Part shown: positions 58,982 through 64,000 of the stretch, in pieces | Layout of the letters: the number at the start of each line of letters is the position of its first letter | How positions within the stretch are numbered: position 1 is the first letter of the stretch | Source of the DNA: Astrocystis sublimbata | Lineage: Eukaryota > Ascomycota > Sordariomycetes > Xylariales > Xylariaceae | NCBI GenBank assembly: GCA_022453515.1 | Contig: JAJNNY010000005.1 | Coordinates: forward strand, 930,001 to 994,000 | Length of the DNA stretch: 64,000 nucleotides | Direction: 5' to 3' | Program-made: the position numbers and the translations under genes | Notes under the pieces: generated by a model | What the model saw: only the letters and a program-made list of their open reading frames with translations | What the model was told of the DNA's origin: nothing | Database searches by the model: none

Positions 58982-60633
58982 TTAGACAAAGCTGCTAGTG
59001 ACCACAAAGCTGATGTCGTCATTGAATTCGACAGGGTTATCAAAGGCATTAGGACCGCTGTTGCCCGCGATGTAAACCAGACCATCATAGTGTCTAGCGT
59101 AGCGCGCGGGATAGCTCCATGATCGTAGTGAGCTGCCTTGGCCATTGACGCCATCCTGGGAGCAAAATGTGGCGTCTTCATGGAATGTCTTGCTGTTATC
59201 ATTGGTGTTCACCAAAAGCTGGTAGTTTGAGTGGCGAATAAAGGAGCCCGGGCTGTCGACAGATTCAAAGGAGAGGCAAGCGCTGTTGCCAAGGCCAGTA
59301 CGAGCGGTCCAGCTAGCTCGCTGCTTCAAAGAGCCATCACTGGACGATGAAACGATCTGCGTGTTGACAGTCTCGTCGTCGTGTGCAATGTAACGGTCAT
59401 CGAAGTCAGGGGTGGTGACCCGGAATGAAACCCTGGAACCGACATTGATCGTAGCTCCACTCATCAATGGAGCTCCGGCAGCGTATTTGGCCGATACGAT
59501 ATCTGCTTGTACTTTGTTCTCGGTCTCGTCGGACGGATAGCCGGAAGTCATGACACCCTCGTAAAAGGTACCCTGAGCCCTGTTGCTGTTGTCACCACCG
59601 ATACCGAGAATGATAGCTCCCTCCTTTTGCATAGGGTTATAACCGTTCGCTGGGCGAACGCCGTCGTAGTAGGTGGATAGATCACCAGAAGCAGCGTCGC
59701 CACCACGGATTGCCCACTTGTTAGGCTCCCCCTTCACAATTGCTGTAACGAAACGCGAGTCGATTGACGGGTTGGCCTCATTTGTGATGGGGTCAACGCC
59801 GGTGAAAAGACCGTTCTCGAGATCAGCCATGATCCAGGGACCGGCTCCAGAGCCCGAACCGCGGCCTGAGCCATCACCAGAGCCGAAGTAGATTGCTTCC
59901 ATGTGCCCATTCCCGGTATCTTGGGAGTTAGTCTCGGCGTTTCCGTAGTCAAAACAACAGCCGGTATTGTAGTGCGTGCCGTCAAAGACCGCATACATGC
60001 CCTCTGCCTCGTCTCCCGTGGCTGTGCCTTTGGGATCGTTGTTACGATACCCGGTCATGGGAGAAATGAAGACACCGTACGCTTTCTGGCCATCTAACGT
60101 GACGGGTGCACCGAGCGCGCCAGACAGATAATCGTAGCCGCCGACGTTTGGTCCGGTAGCAGCGCCGCCTGGAGGTGCTTGTGTCAAATGGTTGCCTTGT
60201 CCAGATTGGTCATAGATGATGGAAATGAGGCAAGTTGAACCACTACAGAATGTATCCTGAGTAGCTGCATCGGCAACACCACCAGCCGAGCGCGGCTTTA
60301 CATCGGTTGTGGCATTGTCAGAGCCGCGAAGAACCTGATACAGGGAGCCGGAGTACTTGTCATACTATAAGGCCAAGGGATCAGTAAACATGGTCGAGAG
60401 CATCGTTCCGTAGAGGGCATGAGAAAACCAGGGGAAGCTTTGGAGACACATTTCCATCCAATCGAGAGAGTATTGATGTTGACAATCATGGCTTCGGGGG
60501 GGTTCCTTACAAGGGCACGAGTAGTACTGTGTGCAGCAACGCAGGGCGTGTCACCAGATGCGTAGATATCGCATGGCCCAGCAGTGGCGAGCGAGGCAGT
60601 GGCCACCAGAGTGAGTATCGTCCTAGAAACCAT
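58982..60633 (-). CDS. abfB: Secreted alpha-L-arabinofuranosidase, GH54 with CBM42
   Basis: Exons 60633..60511 and 60364..58982 give 501 residues, the usual AbfB length. An 18-residue signal peptide (MVSRTILTLVATASLATA) precedes GPCDIYASGDTPCVAAHSTT, the GH54 N-terminus. Catalytic-domain landmarks are the vicinal cysteine loop THYNTGCCFDYGNAE, with Glu of NAE as the expected nucleophile, and the NGHMEAIYFG and GPWIMADLENG segments. The C-terminal CBM42 beta-trefoil repeats read VSFRVTTPDFDDRYIAH, SFIRHSNYQL and SWSYPARYARH. It releases arabinose side chains from arabinan and arabinoxylan outside the cell. Induction by plant cell-wall sugars is usual for the family; I did not identify a binding site. 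Confidence 0.96.
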
Positions 60634-63600
60634 CCTGACACCTTTGGGCTGCAGCGTCGTCGAAGGGATACGAGGTCTCTAACTCAACCACAGACAGCTA
60701 CCGAGGCAGGAAAGCTACAATGCAAGTTTCGAGCTAGCTAGCCACGCTCATGTTTTACCTTGCCTCGCTATGGGCTATATATACATCTCAGAAGACAGAC
60801 ATGAGGTCCACCCTCTCTGGGCGTACGAAGACCACATTCCACTTTCAGCCCACTGTAAAGTATCTTTGTCTCCGAGTGCTTTCATAGGTACTTTAGGCAC
60901 CTGGCAGATGAGGTTGAATGGAACGTTGCGAAATCTCGTAGCTAACAACCTGCCTAGTGTTGCTGTTAGTGTGCACAGACAAGGCCGCATGATGCTCATC
61001 GGTCCGAGTGCCAAGCAACCTGCGTTCTGGCATCGGTCATGGTGTTTTCGAAGCTCGTGATGTCCTCCTGCACAGCTTACCGTGGGCCGTAGGGTTGCTT
61101 CTTCTTCATAGGCTACCATCTGGGTCTCATCACCATCGACGACCGGGGCTGGCATATTATTGCTCGCTAGTGTCAGAAAAGTCTGATAGGCCTCATACAC
61201 GTGGCGGTATTAGGAAATAGTGCCGCATTCCTGGGGCTGCGCAGCCTGCTTGGGTGTGAGTGTTTTCGTAGATCTCCTGCCGCTATGGGATAGACTCGAT
61301 CCCCCCCGGAATCTGCTCTTATTGCCTACTAGTGTAAGTAAGGGGGCAACGCTTAGTCTGACCAGCTTGCGGGTACTTGCGGGGTTGTCCCGATCATGCG
61401 TACGGTTTACTCGCACGTCTTGTGCTTGTGTCCCATTTTACGAATGGTGACGGTTTTATTGTTGTTTTCGTTTCCGGGCGCTTCCTGGTTTCAGTGAGAG
61501 GGGTTGGAAATAAAGGGAGAGCATGGGAAGGTGAAGATACAAAATCCATGTTATCCGTTCAGCTGCTCGGCGCACGAGACCAGGCGTAGCATGACGTATA
61601 TGTCCCTCGAGTTGTTGGCCAAGAAAGTCTGTGCAGAGTGTGCTCACCAGAGTCACCACACAAAAAAGAACAATTACCCATACAACTAACATACACCGCT
61701 ATACCAAAATCCCCGGGAGAGCTCCACCTTCCTCTTTAGGCAACTAGATTCTCAACCAAGTCACAACCTGTTCTCGGATCATGCTCGGTCACCTTCGCGG
61801 GAGCCAAGCATCATGTAAGCCGGTAATTGAATGTGTGCCATTGCAGGGTTGCCTTCGCCTCCCTCGGCATCGTGACATGCCAAGCACATTATCTATCTAC
61901 CCACTCGTACTTTCATAAATGCACATACTGTACAAGGAGGTCAGTCAGTACCTAGGTAATTATCTGCCCGCTTTGATGATGTTGTATGGGTCTAACCATG
62001 AATCGAACCGCCACCCTGCTGAGGTGACCCTTTATCAGTTAAAGCATCATACGACTATTAACTTTTTCAAGAGGCTACCACGAATAGCCCGCCAAGTTGC
62101 GCGGGCAGGCTTCGATGATATCTGCTCCCCCGTTGACATCATCGCATCATGATGCAGGCACGGAAGTCGAGTAATTATAAATCCAAAACCTTGAGTTTCC
62201 ATATATAGTCTATGATCGGGATATCACCTATGCCGGTAAGTGAAATAATAGGGCGATACGGGGTAGAGTACTTCAAGTATGTAAGCACTCTTAAGAAGTC
62301 AATATAGCAAGCATTGCAGGGTTGTACTATATTTGATTATCTAGCCTGGATACATAACTTGATCAATCGGCTTCAAGAAAACAACATTTCATGCTAAGCA
62401 CAATCTAGCGTCGGATTACTCGAACACAAATCCGAGACTCTGTTGGCTGTTCTACTGTCTCTACCGATCGATATTGCTTAACGCCCATGCCGACACGCGG
62501 GCTGATTGCTGCTAAAGACCATTAATGTAACGACCAAAGTGTGCAAGTTGTGTTTTAGAACCGTAGTACGTCTCTCATCTATACTATAATTAGATACATC
62601 AGTATTTTAACTATGAGCTGGTCCAATTTCTTATCAAATAAAATTGAGCAAGATACAGTACATCTAATTCAACCCTTCGACATGGTTAATGCAAGCAGCT
62701 ATTGGAAGTCACACATATTTATTGTCGATGACTAGGTAGCTATTGATATAATGCAAGTTGCCAAGCCTCCTAGCAACAACTATCAAACCTTGAGCCTCAT
62801 CAAGACACAATAATGCGAAGCTGCGTCCTTGACATGCGTGGATAGCGTCACCTTCCAGTTTTCGTACATACATGCGAGCTCGGCCAAGCATACAGTCACG
62901 CTGAATATTATTCGTGCCTTATCTGATGTCACTCAAGCCTAGAAGGCTGATATGGGATGCCAATTGTGGTCAGATTGTGCGGGCCGCAGTTGTGACCCGC
63001 ACTTCTGCCCCCAACTTCCCCGCCCCCTCGGTGAGCAATGATAGTAAGAAGATCAGTACAGATGTCAATGCCTCAATATCTATATGTTTGAAATCAATTC
63101 TATCTGACTCTGGCAGCTCATCTGGCAGCTTATCTGGCAGCATATCTGGCAGCAACTGGATTCCGAAGGCACGAGTCGACTATATCTTCGACCTCAGGGG
63201 CTACAGCATCAATGACTATATAAATCACGGCGTAAGCTCATTGGAGTCGAACACGCTTTGAACAGTCATAGAGCTCTATTTAGGCTCCATAGCCTAGCTG
63301 AGGTCATGTTGTATCAAGATTCTGCAAGCTAGTGGGGAAGCTGACAGCCTCAATATGCTTTGGACAACTTGATGGACTATGCGTCGGTGCTCTCCACCTG
63401 TTGGGAGCTCTTCCATGCTTGTCCCTGTCAGTCATAATACCGGCTACTAATTATGATTGACCTTCTAGAGTTCATCTGCACGCCTTTGCCAAGAAGGTGG
63501 ACAGAGCTGGAAGTTGACTTTGCATCAGGGTTGCGATGTCGCTCGCTGTGGTCATAGTACGTCATGCTTCCTGCTACTAGCACTTCCCCCATCAACCTAG

Positions 63601-64000
63601 TTTGGCTGCCAATACCTTTTTGCAACAACTAGATGGGTAGTGAATTGTATTCCCAAACCAACGCTGTGGGTTGGCCGCCTTACCGGAAGGTGGTGAATCG
63701 TCGATCGACCCACCTACTAACTGTGCCAGATTGCGGGCAAACCAGTGTTTCCCATGTTATTCAGAACCATGGTTCTCACAGTCCTATTGGGACTATGGCA
63801 TCCGACATCTGTGATACACTCGGATGGGGAATACGATTGATAGGCTAAAGCTCTTTGAACAGATCACTCCGGTTTCGACTTCTTGATCGAAAACAATGCT
63901 CCAATCTTCATCGACCAGCGAACATTTCCCCACCCTATTTACAGAGTGATGTTGCTCCTCCTCAGCATCCATAATGCGAAAGTCTCACACAACAAGATCA
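60634..64000. other. 3.4-kb right-end stretch without recognised genes
   Basis: It contains the arabinofuranosidase promoter (including a TATATA near 60775-60782) and scattered short ORFs without features. A 12-bp tandem repeat lies at 63109..63156 and a single AGTACCTAGGTAAT repeat near 61947. A gene beginning beyond the window cannot be excluded. Confidence 0.5.
63109..63156. repeat. 12-bp tandem repeat, four units
   Basis: Four units of TCTGGCAGC followed by TCA, TTA, ATA and AAC. Read on the plus strand they would encode repeated S-G-S-x. The surrounding 115-codon ORF is otherwise unrecognised. Confidence 0.85.

Noticed and set aside
60775..61200. 141-codon minus-strand ORF before the arabinofuranosidase
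   Set aside because: No recognisable motif; it overlaps the likely promoter of the arabinofuranosidase gene.
62914..63261. 115-codon ORF with S-G-S repeats near the right end
   Set aside because: Only the 12-bp tandem repeat stands out. The rest has no domain, and codon use looks like spacer DNA.
1..64000. CRISPR arrays, rRNA or tRNA genes
   Set aside because: No regularly spaced repeats and no cloverleaf with A/B boxes were recognised. The window is eukaryotic, and CRISPR is not expected.

Overview
The window is nuclear DNA of a filamentous ascomycete (Pezizomycotina, probably a Sordariomycete). The genes carry short introns of about 50-140 bp with GTATGT/GTAAGT donors, CTAAC-type branch sites and CAG/TAG acceptors. 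Gene content includes a 6-methylsalicylate-type polyketide synthase, PDR transporter, Zn2Cys6 and bZIP factors, GH54 arabinofuranosidase and a Fot1/pogo-like transposon. Intergenic DNA is dotted with TAGGTACCTA-like palindromic repeats.

Left arm (1-16 kb): end of a lactonase/beta-propeller gene, a Hob3/Rvs161-type BAR protein, a peptidyl-tRNA hydrolase, a bZIP-DUF3425 factor, a cytoplasmic FAD-linked oxidase whose middle exon I cannot resolve, a poly-Q hypothetical protein, a RIP-mutated Fot1/pogo element with perfect 45-bp inverted ends, and an NADPH-type aldehyde reductase.

Centre (16-40.5 kb): a compact biosynthetic cluster. In order: 6-MSA synthase (-), cupin oxidoreductase (+), P450 (+), 6-MSA decarboxylase (-), secreted bicovalent-flavin oxidase (-), PDR ABC transporter (+), Zn2Cys6 regulator (-). 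The set resembles the early half of the patulin pathway (PatK, PatJ, one of PatH/PatI, PatG, PatO, PatM, PatL types). It has only one P450 and none of the late patulin genes. The expected chemistry is acetyl/malonyl-CoA to 6-MSA, decarboxylation to m-cresol, one P450 hydroxylation, then cupin plus FAD-oxidase conversion to an epoxyquinol-like product, with export. The final product is not determined by the sequence.

Right arm (40.5-64 kb): mostly housekeeping genes in wide spacers: a small conserved-looking protein, ribosomal protein uL13 (RPL16), a membrane-anchored Ubl-BAG cochaperone, a dithiol glutaredoxin with a possible mitochondrial presequence, a beta-lactamase-like serine hydrolase and a GH54-CBM42 arabinofuranosidase. 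The last 3.4 kb shows no convincing gene. Exon boundaries were assigned by hand and checked for consistent reading frame. No tRNA, rRNA or CRISPR was recognised.
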